From: Mycobacterium sp. GA-1285
Lineage (GTDB): Bacteria; Actinomycetota; Actinomycetes; Mycobacteriales; Mycobacteriaceae
NCBI RefSeq assembly: GCF_001499905.1
Contig: NZ_LQIS01000012.1
Location: 124,001 to 188,000 of the forward strand
Reading direction: 5' to 3'
Length of the DNA stretch: 64,000 nt
The translations under genes were made by a program, and so were the position numbers. Below are positions 33,225 through 43,460 of this stretch, piece after piece. Position 1 is the first letter of the stretch. Each line of letters opens with the position of its first letter. The notes under the pieces were generated by a model. It did no database searches and was not told the DNA's origin. It saw only the letters and a program-made list of their open reading frames with translations.

Positions 33225-35219
33225 TCAGCGGCGTCGGCGGGACCGCAGATAGTCGCCGACGACCGCGGCGCCCAGCCCGTCGAGGTCGGGCACCACCACG
33301 CGGCCCTGCACCCGCCGCGCCACCTGGTCGATGAACCGCGCCAGCCCCGGATCGTTGCCCAGCCGGAAGATCGTGACCTGCGCGCCGAGCGCGGCGACGT
33401 CGTCGAAGCCCTTGACCGTATGGGCGATGGTCCGCGGATGCGGCGGATAGTCAAAGAAGACTCCCGGCGGCTGAGCCGCCGACTCAGGTCCTGCACCGCG
33501 TCCATACCCCTCCAGGTGCGCCGTCGGTTCCCCGTCGGTGACGACGAGCACCACCGGCTGGGCATTGGAATGACGACGCAGATGCCGCCCGGCCAATGCC
33601 AGCGCATGATGAAGGTTGGTGCCCTGCTCGTACACGCCCTCCAGCCCGGTGAGCTCCGCGGCCGTCACGGTTCGGGCATAGCGCCCGAACGCGATGATCT
33701 GTAACGCGTCCGACCGGAACCGCGTGCTGACGAGATGGTTGAGCGCCAGCGCGGTGCGCTTCATCGGCAGCCACCGGTTCTCCATCACCATGGAGAACGA
33801 GGTGTCGACCAGCAACGCCACCGCCGCCTGGGTGCGCGTCTCGGTCTCGGAGATCTCGACGTCCTCGACCGTGATGCGAATCGGCCGCTCGGCCACCCCC
33901 GACCCGGCCTGACGCAGCACCGCGTTGGTGAGGGTGCGCGTCACGTTCCACGGTTCGGTGTCACCGAACGCCCACGGCCGGGTCGCGCCGGTCAGCTCAC
34001 CCGCCGCACCCGCCCTGCGAGTGTCACGTTCACCGTGCCTACCCGAAAGCTGTTGTGCCACATCGCGCAGTGCGGTCTGGCCGAGCTGACGCATCGCCTT
34101 GGGCGACAGGCGCCACTGGCCGTCGGAGCCGCGGTCCAGGAACCCCTGGTCCATCAACGCGCGCTCCAGCTCAGCGAGCGTGCGCGCGTCGACGGCGGCG
34201 TCCTGGCCCAGCTGGCGGGCCAACATGTCGAGGTCGACGTCCTCCATCGTGGCGCCGGCATAACTCTGCGACAACGCCTCGGCCAACTGCTCCAGTTCGG
34301 CGATGTCGGCCATCGCCTGAGCGCCCTCGCCCATGCCGAGCGGGTTGTCTCCGGAGAACTCCGACGAACCGGACCAGTCCTCCCCGGGCCGTGCGGCCTG
34401 CAGATGGGCGTCGAGGCGGTTCAACGCGTTCATCAGCGACGGTGAGCCGAATGCCTGTTGCGCCAACGCATCCAGTTCGGCGCGCTGCTCGGCGCTCAGG
34501 CTGTTGCGGAAGCGCTGGGCGGCCGCTGCGCGTTGAGCCAGCGAGTCCAACAGTTCGTCGACGTTGCGCGGGTTCTCCGGGAAGAACTCGCCGTGCTTGT
34601 TCATGAAGTTGTCGAAGTCTTCTTGGGAGTCCTCGCCCCTGGCGTGTTTGTCCAGCAGCTCGTTGAGGTCGTCGAGCATCTCGTTGACCCGCTGCCGGTC
34701 CTCGTCGGTGGCGTTCTCCAGCGCCTGCTTCATGCCCGCGAACCGCTGATCGAGCATCTCGCGGCCGAGCAAGTCCTTGATCTGCTCGTACTTCTCGCGC
34801 CCCTCGGGGCTTCGCCACTGGTAGTCGGCCAGCTCCTGCACCGCCTTCGCGGGCGACGGCGGCAACGACTCGATGCGCATCTCGTTGAACCGGGCGTCGT
34901 CGTCGAGCGCGCGCGCCAGCTCCTTGCGCTCAGCCAGCACGGCCTCGTCGAGCAGCTTCTTGACCTCCGCCAGCGTGCCGTCGAGGTTGTTGCGCTGCAA
35001 CAACTCCCGGCGACGACGGTTGGCTTCGGCCGCGAGCCTGTCGGCACCGCGCATGGTCTTGGTTCCGCGACGCAACATCTCCGAAAGCGCCCGCCGCGGT
35101 GAGCTGCCCTCCATCACGTCCTGACCGATCTGCTCGAGCGCCTCGCGCAGGTCGATCGGGGGCGCCAGCGGGTCGGGGCCGCCGGTGTATCGCGAATACC
35201 GCGAGACGTGTTTAGCCAT
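33225..35219 (-). CDS. VWA-domain protein (CoxE/VWA partner of MoxR ATPase, Rv0959-like)
   Basis: The protein has 664 residues from the ATG at 35219, beginning MAKHVSRYSRYTGGPDPLAP. The first 440 residues are mainly charged helices, probably coiled. The C-terminal 210 residues form a von Willebrand A domain with an intact MIDAS: DTSFSMV, the later threonine in YEQGTNLHHA, and VTDGEPTAHLEG. It lies 95 bp downstream of a MoxR-type ATPase gene, an arrangement shared by MoxR-VWA chaperone systems that insert metals or assemble complexes. The client here is unknown. Confidence 0.85.
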   Translation of the reverse strand: MAKHVSRYSRYTGGPDPLAPPIDLREALEQIGQDVMEGSSPRRALSEMLRRGTKTMRGADRLAAEANRRRRELLQRNNLDGTLAEVKKLLDEAVLAERKELARALDDDARFNEMRIESLPPSPAKAVQELADYQWRSPEGREKYEQIKDLLGREMLDQRFAGMKQALENATDEDRQRVNEMLDDLNELLDKHARGEDSQEDFDNFMNKHGEFFPENPRNVDELLDSLAQRAAAAQRFRNSLSAEQRAELDALAQQAFGSPSLMNALNRLDAHLQAARPGEDWSGSSEFSGDNPLGMGEGAQAMADIAELEQLAEALSQSYAGATMEDVDLDMLARQLGQDAAVDARTLAELERALMDQGFLDRGSDGQWRLSPKAMRQLGQTALRDVAQQLSGRHGERDTRRAGAAGELTGATRPWAFGDTEPWNVTRTLTNAVLRQAGSGVAERPIRITVEDVEISETETRTQAAVALLVDTSFSMVMENRWLPMKRTALALNHLVSTRFRSDALQIIAFGRYARTVTAAELTGLEGVYEQGTNLHHALALAGRHLRRHSNAQPVVLVVTDGEPTAHLEGYGRGAGPESAAQPPGVFFDYPPHPRTIAHTVKGFDDVAALGAQVTIFRLGNDPGLARFIDQVARRVQGRVVVPDLDGLGAAVVGDYLRSRRRR

Positions 35220-35314
35220 GCCCACGCTCTCCAACTCGCGTCGAATGTGAATCCGACGACGCTTTGGGGCGATTTCCGTCGTCAGATTCACAATCCGTGC
35301 TGCGCCGCTTCCGT

Positions 35315-36700
35315 TCAGCCATAGGTCGTTTCGCCTTCGCCCGACACCTTGTCGATCCGCTTGGCCAGATACAGCGCCTCGAGCGCCAACTCGACCGCCG
35401 CGGCGCGTTGTCCGTCGGATTTCGCGTCGAGCCGCTTCTGGATCTCGGCGATCGCGGGCACTTCGGGAACGGCGGCCAGCACGTCGCGCGCCGAGACCCG
35501 CTCACCGGTGGTGACGGCCGAGCCGTTCTCGATCGCGACCACCAGCGGTCCGACGTCGATGCCGCCGAGCAGCCGCTGCGCGGTGTCCGCAGTGGCCCGC
35601 CGCAGCAGATGCTCGAGCACGGCCTGCTCGCGACCCTCCTCGCCGGACTCGAACTCGAGCTTGCCGCGCAGCACGTCGATCACCGTGCCCAGGTCGACCA
35701 CCCGGGCCACCGGCTCCTGTTCGCCGAGCACCGCCGCCCGGTGGCGCGCGGCTGCGGCGACGGTCTCGGCGGCGGCGATCGCGAAGCGCGCCGAAACCCC
35801 CGAGCGCTGGTCGATCGACCGCGACTCGCGCAGATAGCGGGCGAATCGTGCCAGCACCTGGATCAGGTACTCGGGCACCTCGGCGGACAGGTGCGCCTCC
35901 TGTGTGATGACTCCGACTTCCGCGTCGAGTTCCAACGGGTAGTGCGTGCGGATCTCGGCGCCGAACCGGTCCTTGAGCGGGGTGATGATCCGGCCGCGGT
36001 TGGTGTAGTCCTCCGGGTTGGCGCTGGCGACCACGAGGACGTCGAGCGGCAACCGCAACGTGTATCCGCGGACCTGGATATCGCGCTCCTCCATCACGTT
36101 GAGCATCGACACCTGGATGCGCTCGGCGAGGTCGGGCAGCTCGTTGATCGCGACGATGCCCCGATGCGCCCTCGGGATCAAGCCGTAGGCGATGGTCTCC
36201 GGATCGCCGAGGCTGCGGCCCTCGGCCACCTTGATCGGGTCGATGTCGCCGACCAGGTCGGCCACGCTGGTGTCGGGGGTGGCCAGCTTCTCGGTGTAAC
36301 GCTCGCTGCGGTGCCGCCACGCGATCGGCAGGTCGTCGCCCGAATCGGCCGTGCGCCGGATCGACTCGGGGGTGATCGGGTCATACGGGTGCTCGCCCAA
36401 CTCCGAACCGGCGATCACCGGGGTCCACTCGTCGAGCAGACCCGCCAGCGCGCGCAGCAACCGCGTCTTGCCCTGCCCACGTTCGCCCAGCAGCACCACG
36501 TCGTGGCCGGCGATCAGCGCCCGCTCCAGTTGCGGAATGACGGTGTCCTCGAAGCCGAGGATCCCCGGCCACGCGTCACGTCCGTCCGCCAGAGCGGCCA
36601 GCAGGTTCTCCCGGATTTCTTGCTTGACGCCCCGCTGGCGATGGCCCGAGGCCCTCAGCTCGCCGACGGTGCGGGGTAGATCTTGGGGTTGAGTCACCAC
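35315..36700 (-). CDS. MoxR/ChlI-type AAA+ ATPase (Rv0958-like)
   Basis: The protein has 461 residues. Walker A is LGERGQGKTRLLRAL near residue 72. Walker B is in GIVAINELPDL, near residue 180, with Asn-Glu in place of the usual Asp-Glu. The sensor-1 region is VVASANPEDYTNRG. It resembles magnesium-chelatase subunit I, but no tetrapyrrole genes are near. It is best seen as the motor of a MoxR-VWA pair with the downstream gene. Its N-terminus (TQPQDLPRTVGELRASGH) matches mycobacterial orthologues. Confidence 0.88.
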   Translation of the reverse strand: MVTQPQDLPRTVGELRASGHRQRGVKQEIRENLLAALADGRDAWPGILGFEDTVIPQLERALIAGHDVVLLGERGQGKTRLLRALAGLLDEWTPVIAGSELGEHPYDPITPESIRRTADSGDDLPIAWRHRSERYTEKLATPDTSVADLVGDIDPIKVAEGRSLGDPETIAYGLIPRAHRGIVAINELPDLAERIQVSMLNVMEERDIQVRGYTLRLPLDVLVVASANPEDYTNRGRIITPLKDRFGAEIRTHYPLELDAEVGVITQEAHLSAEVPEYLIQVLARFARYLRESRSIDQRSGVSARFAIAAAETVAAAARHRAAVLGEQEPVARVVDLGTVIDVLRGKLEFESGEEGREQAVLEHLLRRATADTAQRLLGGIDVGPLVVAIENGSAVTTGERVSARDVLAAVPEVPAIAEIQKRLDAKSDGQRAAAVELALEALYLAKRIDKVSGEGETTYG

Positions 36701-36803
36701 TCCACGCTACGACTTGTCCCGCGAGAGTGCGGGTTTGCCGTGAACACGCCGCGATTCCGTCAGATTTCCTGCACGCTCGCGACGCTCGAGCGTGCGCGTC
36801 GGC

Positions 36804-37475
36804 TCAACCATCCGAGGGCGGCAGCAGTTGGAACCCGTCGAGGATCGTCTCGCTGTCCCGCTGATATGTCGGGTCCTCGGGGTCCAGGGTCTGGGCGGTC
36901 ACGCTGATCGCGAAAGTCTGGCCCTCGGTGCGCAGTACTGCGCCCAGCGCGACGGCCGGATGCGCCGCGACGCTACCCATCGCGGGCATCTGGTAGTCGA
37001 ACGTCCTGGCGGGCGCCCCGCACAGCGTGCGCTCGGTCTCGCGAACGTCCGTGGCGCCGATACCCGACTCGAGCGCGTCGCGCATGTTGGCGAAGACCAC
37101 GTCGGCATCCTGCATGCCCGGCGCGCTCTCGAGCGTCACCACGACGTTGGGCGTGAACCCCTGCGTGGTCAGCTCGTCGTTGCGCATGGCGAAGCGGATC
37201 AGTTCCGAATCCATCATCGTGGTCCGCACCCATCCCGGCGGCGTCGGGATCTTCAGCACCGGCTCGTTGTCGTTCTTCGCCGGAATCGTCGTCAAGGGCT
37301 CGTCGACGACCTCGCACCGCGATGCGTCGAGCTCACCGGAATCGGCCGACGTCGACAGGTCGGCACCGGCGACAGCGCGCGCGTCGTCGACGGTCCGGGT
37401 GCACGCGACCATCGGAACCGTTGCCAGCAGGAGGACGGCGGCAGCACGCCACGCAGTGACCATGGTGTGCAACAT
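36804..37475 (-). CDS. LpqN-family lipoprotein
   Basis: The protein has 223 residues from the ATG at 37475, which follows GGGAGGCGG by 3 bp. An ATG five codons later is too far from that site. The signal WRAAAVLLLATVPMVAC ends in a cysteine with a weak lipobox. The mature part has the LpqN pattern LKIPTPPGWVRT and paired cysteines (ASRCEV, TLCGAP). It is related to the protein at 3015-3713. It lies between purH and the MoxR gene without clear coupling to either. Confidence 0.78.
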   Translation of the reverse strand: MLHTMVTAWRAAAVLLLATVPMVACTRTVDDARAVAGADLSTSADSGELDASRCEVVDEPLTTIPAKNDNEPVLKIPTPPGWVRTTMMDSELIRFAMRNDELTTQGFTPNVVVTLESAPGMQDADVVFANMRDALESGIGATDVRETERTLCGAPARTFDYQMPAMGSVAAHPAVALGAVLRTEGQTFAISVTAQTLDPEDPTYQRDSETILDGFQLLPPSDG

Positions 37476-37514
37476 ATCCGCCTCCCGCCGGGTTCGGCGG
37501 GCTTCAACCAGACA

Positions 37515-39080
37515 TCAGTGCGCGAAGTGACGCGCACCGGTGAGGTAGAGCGAGATGCCCGCTCTGGCAGCGGCTTCGGTGACCTGCTCGTCGCGTACCG
37601 AACCGCCCGGGTGGACGATGGCCTTGACTCCGCCTTCGGTCAGCACCTCGAGCCCGTCGGGGAACGGGAAGAACGCGTCCGAGGCGGCCACCGCACCGCG
37701 GACCCGGTCACCCGCGCGCTGGACCGCCAGCCGGGCCGCGTCGACGCGATTCACCTGGCCCATACCGACGCCGACGGTGGCGCCGCCCGCAGCGACGACG
37801 ATCGCGTTCGACTTGACCGCCCGGCACACCCGCCACGCGAACTTCAGGTCCGCCAATGTCGCCGGATCGGCGGGTTCGCCGGTGGCCAGCGTCCAATTGA
37901 GCGGGTCGTCACCGGCAGCGGTGAACTCGTCGCGCTGCTGCACCAGCAGGCCGCCGCCGATCTGGCGGAACTCGCTGCGCCCTGGCTGCGGTTCGGACGC
38001 CAACAACACCCGGATGTTCTTCTTACGGGTGAGCACGTCCACCGCGCCGGCTTCATAGGCGGGCGCGATGATGACCTCGGTGAAGATGTCGGCGACGGTC
38101 TCGGCCATCTCGACCGACACCGCGGTGTTGGCCGCTATCACACCGCCGAACGCGGACAGCGGATCGCACTCGTGAGCTTTCCGGTGTGCATCGGCCACCG
38201 ACTGCGATGAGATCGCGATACCGCACGGGTTGGCGTGCTTGATGATCGCCACACAGATCTCGGGGTGGTCGAAGGCGGCGCGCCACGCGGCGTCGGCGTC
38301 GGTGTAGTTGTTGTAGGACATCTCCTTGCCGTGCAACTGCTCGGCCTGGGCCAAACCCGGCCATGCGGCGTCGTCGCGGTAGAGCGCGGCCTGCTGATGG
38401 GGGTTCTCGCCGTAGCGCAGCACGGCGCTGCGCCGCCACGTGGCGCCGACCCATTCGGGCAGCGGGCTTCGCGACTGCTCGGGCGCCAGCACCGAGCCCA
38501 TCCAGGACGCGACCGCCACGTCGTACTCCGCTGTGTGGCGAAATGCCAACGACGCCAGCCTCTTTCGCTCGTCGAGGCTGAAACCGCCCGCCCGGACGGC
38601 GGCGAGCACACCGTCGTAGCCCAGCGGGTCGACGACCACCGCGACGCTGGGGTGGTTCTTTGCTGCGGCCCGGACCATCGACGGACCGCCGATGTCGATC
38701 TGCTCGACGCATTCGTCGATGCTCGCGCCGGAGTCGACGGTCTCGGAGAAGGGGTACAGGTTGACCACGACGAGTTCGAAGGCCCCGATGCCGAGTTCGC
38801 CCAGGGCCTTGACATGTTCTGGCTTGCGCTGATCGGCGAGCAGTCCGGCGTGCACGTGCGGGTGCAGCGTCTTGACCCGACCGTCAAGCACCTCGGGGAA
38901 GCCGGTGACCTCTTCCACCGGTGTCACTGGAACACCAGCCGCGCCAATGGTTTTCGCGGTCGATCCGGTGGAGACGATGCCGACGCCCGCCTCGTGCAGC
39001 CCGCGAGCCAGCTCGGCGAGGCCGGTCTTGTCGTAGACGCTGATCAGCGCCCGCCGAATCGGCCGCTTGCCCTCGGTCAT
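37515..39080 (-). CDS. purH: PurH, AICAR transformylase / IMP cyclohydrolase
   Basis: The protein has 521 residues and catalyses the last two steps of IMP synthesis. The N-terminal cyclohydrolase (MGS-like) domain shows [25 protein letters not shown], and [15 protein letters not shown]. The C-terminal transformylase domain shows [37 protein letters not shown] and the Lys-His pair. It ends in ARHFAH. Its start overlaps the purN stop by 4 bp, so the pair is coupled. Confidence 0.97.
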   Translation of the reverse strand: MTEGKRPIRRALISVYDKTGLAELARGLHEAGVGIVSTGSTAKTIGAAGVPVTPVEEVTGFPEVLDGRVKTLHPHVHAGLLADQRKPEHVKALGELGIGAFELVVVNLYPFSETVDSGASIDECVEQIDIGGPSMVRAAAKNHPSVAVVVDPLGYDGVLAAVRAGGFSLDERKRLASLAFRHTAEYDVAVASWMGSVLAPEQSRSPLPEWVGATWRRSAVLRYGENPHQQAALYRDDAAWPGLAQAEQLHGKEMSYNNYTDADAAWRAAFDHPEICVAIIKHANPCGIAISSQSVADAHRKAHECDPLSAFGGVIAANTAVSVEMAETVADIFTEVIIAPAYEAGAVDVLTRKKNIRVLLASEPQPGRSEFRQIGGGLLVQQRDEFTAAGDDPLNWTLATGEPADPATLADLKFAWRVCRAVKSNAIVVAAGGATVGVGMGQVNRVDAARLAVQRAGDRVRGAVAASDAFFPFPDGLEVLTEGGVKAIVHPGGSVRDEQVTEAAARAGISLYLTGARHFAH

Positions 39081-39706
39081 CCCAGTGTTGCCTTTCGTCC
39101 GGTCCAGGTCACACCGCGGACAGCCACCGCGGCCAATACGTCAGCCAGAAGCCGCCGTTCGACGACTTTGATCCGTTCGTGCAGGGTCGCCTCGTCGTCG
39201 TCCTCGAGGATCGGCACCGCCTCCTGCGCCAGAACCGGCCCCGTGTCGGTTCCCGCGTCGACCAGATGCACGCTGCATCCGGTCACCTTGACGCCATATG
39301 CGAGCGCATCGGCCACCGCATGGGCACCGGGGAAGGCCGGCAGCAGCGCCGGATGCGTGTTGATGATGTGGCCCATGAATCGCGAGAGGAAATGTGGCCC
39401 AAGGATTTTCATGAAACCAGCGGAGACGATCAGGTCGGGCTCGTACGCAGCGGTGGCCTCGGTGATCGCGACGTCCCACGCCTCGCGGTCCGGATAGTCG
39501 CGCAGGCGCACGGTGTAGGCAGGAATCGAGGCGGCCGCGGCGATGTCGACGGCGGGGCAGTCGCGGTCCACCCCGACGGCGACGATCGATGCGGGGTATT
39601 CGCCCGCGGTGGCCTCCAGCAGCGACCGCAGCAGCGACCCGGTCCCCGACGCCAGCACGACGACCCGTGCAGGAACCTTCGGCGGTACGCGGAGGGGTTG
39701 CTGCAC
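39077..39706 (-). CDS. purN: PurN, phosphoribosylglycinamide formyltransferase
   Basis: The protein has 209 residues and transfers formyl from 10-formyl-THF to GAR. Family motifs are [41 protein letters not shown] with catalytic Asn and His, and [15 protein letters not shown] with the catalytic Asp. It is upstream of purH and coupled by an ATGA overlap. Its start is only 10 bp from the perM stop, suggesting a perM-purN-purH transcript. Confidence 0.96.
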   Translation of the reverse strand: MQQPLRVPPKVPARVVVLASGTGSLLRSLLEATAGEYPASIVAVGVDRDCPAVDIAAAASIPAYTVRLRDYPDREAWDVAITEATAAYEPDLIVSAGFMKILGPHFLSRFMGHIINTHPALLPAFPGAHAVADALAYGVKVTGCSVHLVDAGTDTGPVLAQEAVPILEDDDEATLHERIKVVERRLLADVLAAVAVRGVTWTGRKATLG

Positions 39707-39716
39707 GCCTGGCAGC

Positions 39717-41213
39717 CTAATGGGTGCCGGGCGGGCCGTCGTCGTCCGCCATGAAGTGTTCTTCGGGGTCCTCGACGATGTCGTTCGGCGGGTCGTTCGG
39801 CGGATCCGTGGGGGTTTCGACGTGGTCGGCCGGGACGTCGGGTTCGGCCTCGGTGTCCGCAGGGCCTGCAGATTCGGCTTCGGCGGACGCCTGGGCGAGG
39901 TTCTCGGATTCGGGTTCGGGTTCCGGCGCCACGTCAGGCCCGACGTCCGGGTCGACGCCCGGCGCCACGCCCGGCTCCACGTCCGGGTCGACGAGCGCCT
40001 TGGGCGCGCGCGGCCTGCGCGCGATGCCGCCGGCCATCACCACCGTCAACGCCCCGATTCCGGCGAACCACAGGAAGACCGCGGGCCCGAACGTCGCCTG
40101 GTCGACGCCGACGTCGCCGAAGTTGCCCAACCGCCCGCCGCCGGCGTAGCCCAACAGCGCCATGGTGAGCGCCGCCAACAACGATGCGACGAGCAGCTTG
40201 GCCAACGCCGGGCCCAGCGGAAGCGGGCGCCGTGCGCACTGCTGCCCAACCGCGACCGCCGACGCCGCCGCGACGATCAGCAACGCCACCCAGACCGGTC
40301 CCAACGGCGGCGAGGGCACCGCCGCCAGCACCGGAAGCGCCGGAATGTCGCCGCCGAACACCGTGAACGAGCTGAAGGTGGCGAGTCCAACGTGTGCACT
40401 CGACCCGACGGCGACCGCGGCCGTTCCGACCAGCACGTTCGGGATGTACAGGATGGACAGCACGGTCAGGCTGAGCTGGCCGAATATCGAGTCGGTGATC
40501 GAGTAGAGCTCGTCCATCGTCGACCAGTGCACGATCAGCGACCCGGTCATCACCACGCCCGACAGGCCGGCGAGCGCCAGCACACCCGCGAGCGCGGCGC
40601 GGAACGCGTCCGGCAGCCAGGCGGGCGGCGAGGCCGGCAGCCAGGCGGGCGGCGAGGCCGGCAGCCAGGTCGGCACCCGGGTCGGCAGCGAGGTCGGCAA
40701 CGAGGTCGGAGCCATCAACCGCCTGCCGACCCGCGCCCCGACCCCGAAGAACGCGCCGATCGCGTGCACGGCCAGCACGCCACCGAAGGCGCGCAACGCG
40801 TGCGGGGTCTGCAATTCGGTGAGCACCGAAGCGGCGTCGTGGACGACGGCCAACGCGATCGCGGCGATCAGCAGCGGCCCGCCCAACGCCGAGGCCACCA
40901 CCCAGCGCGTCACGAACCACGAGGCGTTCGCACTGGTGGCCGCGGCGGTCGTGCGGGCGGTGCCCCACACCATCGCGAGCGCGGGCATCAGCGGCATCAC
41001 CCCGAGTTCGGCGCCGCCGATGGACACCGGCACCAGGTGAACGCCCAGCCACATGCTCGCGATCGCGCCCAGCGCGCCGGTCATGTCGCTGTTGGCGATC
41101 AGCAGTTGCAGCAACACGATCGCCGCGATGACGACAAGCGCCACCAACGACGGCCCGAACGCGACCCGAAGCAGCTCACGCGCCTGGCGTGCGCCGACTG
41201 GCCGTTGATCCAC
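39717..41213 (-). CDS. perM: PerM-like integral membrane protein (DUF6350, Rv0955)
   Basis: The protein has 498 residues. About nine or ten hydrophobic helices span residues 20-405, followed by a roughly 90-residue acidic disordered tail rich in Asp, Glu and Pro. M. tuberculosis PerM (Rv0955) is needed for persistence in chronic infection and has been linked to the divisome protein FtsB. Position before purN-purH matches. A Pro-rich loop at about residues 169-201, between two helix groups, is built from tandem DNA repeats. Molecular activity is unknown. Confidence 0.85.
   Translation of the reverse strand: MDQRPVGARQARELLRVAFGPSLVALVVIAAIVLLQLLIANSDMTGALGAIASMWLGVHLVPVSIGGAELGVMPLMPALAMVWGTARTTAAATSANASWFVTRWVVASALGGPLLIAAIALAVVHDAASVLTELQTPHALRAFGGVLAVHAIGAFFGVGARVGRRLMAPTSLPTSLPTRVPTWLPASPPAWLPASPPAWLPDAFRAALAGVLALAGLSGVVMTGSLIVHWSTMDELYSITDSIFGQLSLTVLSILYIPNVLVGTAAVAVGSSAHVGLATFSSFTVFGGDIPALPVLAAVPSPPLGPVWVALLIVAAASAVAVGQQCARRPLPLGPALAKLLVASLLAALTMALLGYAGGGRLGNFGDVGVDQATFGPAVFLWFAGIGALTVVMAGGIARRPRAPKALVDPDVEPGVAPGVDPDVGPDVAPEPEPESENLAQASAEAESAGPADTEAEPDVPADHVETPTDPPNDPPNDIVEDPEEHFMADDDGPPGTH
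40611..40709 (-). repeat. In-frame tandem repeats within perM
   Basis: A 24-bp unit occurs 2.5 times (from 40611) and grades into four degenerate 12-bp units (40659-40706). It encodes repeated LPASPPAW and LPTSLPT blocks in a loop between membrane helices. The unit length is a multiple of three, so changes in copy number would keep the frame. Confidence 0.88.
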
Positions 41214-41284
41214 TGGTTGAGCCGCTCCTCAGTCAGGCTGCCGTGCGGCGGTGACGCACGCGCGGCTCAGACTACTGGCTCACC

Positions 41285-42172
41285 TCAGGAAGGCGGCGGA
41301 CCTGACTGCGAGGAAGACGACGGTTGTTCCGGAGTCTGAGCAGTCTGTGTGGACCCCTGAGACGACGACGACGGCGGTTGGCCGTACGCGGGGAACCCGG
41401 TCGGCGGTGTCGGGGGGCCCTGCTGACCCTGCTGACCCTGCTGGCCCTGGGGATGGCCCTGTTGCTGGGTTGCGGGGTAGCCGCCGGTCGACGGACCGCC
41501 GGGATAGCCGCCCGGATACGTCGACGGATAACCCGGCCGCTGCTGCGGTCCGCCCTGATGCGACTGGCCCTGCTGACCGTAGTACGGGCCCAGTGCCCCG
41601 TACTGCTGGCCGTAGGACTGGTCGTACTTGGGCCGCGGCGCAGGCGGAGTGATGATGCCCGACTCGAACAACAAAGCCGCCACCGCGGTGATCGCCTGGA
41701 ACAGCGAGAACGCGATGATCAGGTACAGGCCCCAATCGATCGCGGCGCCGCTGGGCCGGTTGATCACCTCGGCGATGACGAGCAGGAACGCTGCGAGCGC
41801 CAGCACCGCGTACACCGACGTGGAGACGCCCTGCCTCGGCAGAAGCGCCGTTGCGGCGAGCAGCCCCGCGATGAGTGACGCCGCGACGGCGAGCACCAGA
41901 CCGAACGAGCTTCCGCTGATGCTGCCCAGCCCCGGGAAGTCCGAGGCGGAGATGGTGAACAACGGCGCAAAGCTCGCCAGGTACACCGCCAGACCCAGCA
42001 GGGCCACGGCGAGGGCCAAGTACATCGGCAGCTTGCTCGCGACGTCGGAAGCCGACGGTCGTGAGCTCTCCGGCGCCCTGCCGAACTGCTGCGTCGGCGC
42101 GGAGAACTGGGTGGTCGGCTGCTGTGATTGCGGGTATCCCGGGCTACCGGGTGGTCCTTGGGGGTACGACAT
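41285..42172 (-). CDS. DUF5336 membrane protein (Rv0954-like)
   Basis: The protein has 295 residues. A Pro/Gln-rich cytoplasmic start (MSYPQGPPGSPGYPQ) leads to four hydrophobic helices (about residues 47-190), then a long disordered tail of GYPGG, QQG and PSSSS repeats. It is the homologue of the mycobacterial 34-kDa antigen-like protein Rv0954. Adjacent to perM and on the same strand, it may be part of the same cell-envelope unit. No catalytic motif is visible. Confidence 0.82.
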   Translation of the reverse strand: MSYPQGPPGSPGYPQSQQPTTQFSAPTQQFGRAPESSRPSASDVASKLPMYLALAVALLGLAVYLASFAPLFTISASDFPGLGSISGSSFGLVLAVAASLIAGLLAATALLPRQGVSTSVYAVLALAAFLLVIAEVINRPSGAAIDWGLYLIIAFSLFQAITAVAALLFESGIITPPAPRPKYDQSYGQQYGALGPYYGQQGQSHQGGPQQRPGYPSTYPGGYPGGPSTGGYPATQQQGHPQGQQGQQGQQGPPTPPTGFPAYGQPPSSSSQGSTQTAQTPEQPSSSSQSGPPPS

Positions 42173-42223
42173 GGCCTCTCCTGTGCTCGGGCGGGCTTCG
42201 AAACCACGCTAGCGCACGGCGGC

Positions 42224-43354
42224 TCATGCGGAGACCAGCACCGGTTCGCCCACAGTGTCCTGTTCCGACTGTTCGATCTCGCGGACCAGCGGCAACACCT
42301 TCGCGCCGAAGTATTCGATCTCTTCTTGGAAGTGCAGGAAGCCCCCGAGGATCAGGTCGACTCCGCGTTTGCGGTAGGCCGCAATGCGTTCGGCGATCTG
42401 TTCGGGTGTGCCGATCAGCTGCGTGCGGAAGCCGTCGTTGTACTGCACCAAGTCCTCGAACGTCGAATCCGCCCACATGCCGCGCTTGTCCGCGGTCGAG
42501 TTGCCGGCCTGTTGAACCGCGGCGCGAAAACCGTCCACGGCGGGCTTGTTGGCCTTGGCGACGATCTCGCGCAGCGTCTCCTTCGCTTCTTTTTCGGTGT
42601 CCCGGGCGATGATGAACCCGTTGAGCCCGAACCGCACCTCGCGGCCGACCCCGCGGGCGTGCTCGCGCACATCGACGATCTGCTCGGTCACGCCGTCGTA
42701 GTCCTTGCCGTTGGAGAAGTACCAGTCGGCATGGAGACCGCCGTTGCGCCGCGCGGCGGTGGAGTTGCCGCCCTGGAACAGTTCAGGATTGGGCCGCTCG
42801 GGGGTGTTGAGCGGTTTGGGTTTGAGCGTGAAGTCGTGGATGCGGTAGAAGTCGCCGCGGAAGTCGACGTCGTCCTCGGTCCAGATCTTGCGCAGCACCT
42901 GGAGGAACTCCGCGCTGCGCCGGTAACGCTCGTCGTGTTCGAGCCAGGGCTCGCCCAGATGGGTGAACTCGTCTTTGAACCAACCCGACACCACGTTGAC
43001 CGCGAACCGGCCACCGCTGAGGTGATCGGCGGTGGCGCCGAGCTTGGCCAGTACCGCCGGCTGCCACAGTCCGGGATGCACCGCGGCGATCACCTTCAGC
43101 CTCTGCGTGGCCAGCAGCAACGCCAGCGAGAAACTGGTCGACTCATGCTGGTACTCCGCGCCGTAACTCGCCTCATAGCGCACCTGGCTCAACGCGTACT
43201 CGAACCCGTTGTTCTCCGCGGTCTGGGCGAGCTTCGCGTTGTACTCGTAGTTCCAGTCGGTGCGCTGCTCGATATCGCTCGTCACCAATCCGCCACTGAC
43301 GTTGGGCACCCAGTAGGCGAACTTCACGTGATCGGCGATGCGTTCGGTCGTCAT
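42224..43354 (-). CDS. sfnG: SfnG-like FMNH2-dependent dimethylsulfone monooxygenase
   Basis: The protein has 376 residues from the ATG at 43354. It is a luciferase-like (LLM) flavin enzyme. The start IKFAYWVPNVSGG-type motif (here VKFAYWVPNVSGGLVTSDIEQRTDW, split) is diagnostic of SfnG. HPGLWQPAVLAKLGATADHLSGGRF and NVVSGWFKDEF follow. SfnG converts dimethylsulfone to methanesulfinate, releasing sulfur for growth. No flavin reductase or other sulfur-starvation gene lies in the window. It diverges from the other LLM gene over 106 bp. Confidence 0.87.
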   Translation of the reverse strand: MTTERIADHVKFAYWVPNVSGGLVTSDIEQRTDWNYEYNAKLAQTAENNGFEYALSQVRYEASYGAEYQHESTSFSLALLLATQRLKVIAAVHPGLWQPAVLAKLGATADHLSGGRFAVNVVSGWFKDEFTHLGEPWLEHDERYRRSAEFLQVLRKIWTEDDVDFRGDFYRIHDFTLKPKPLNTPERPNPELFQGGNSTAARRNGGLHADWYFSNGKDYDGVTEQIVDVREHARGVGREVRFGLNGFIIARDTEKEAKETLREIVAKANKPAVDGFRAAVQQAGNSTADKRGMWADSTFEDLVQYNDGFRTQLIGTPEQIAERIAAYRKRGVDLILGGFLHFQEEIEYFGAKVLPLVREIEQSEQDTVGEPVLVSA

Positions 43355-43460
43355 GGTCTGACATGACAACAGTGCAGGGCCATCCCGTCGCCGGTATCGC
43401 TCGCGCTGAGGGAAAACCCCGTGCTTGCCCCCCAGACTGAAACACGTTCTAATCCTGGGC

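Noticed and set aside
39543..41339. Plus-strand 598-codon frame over perM
   Set aside because: Repetitive RGRQPG-type sequence that is the mirror of the perM repeats. It has no protein signature.
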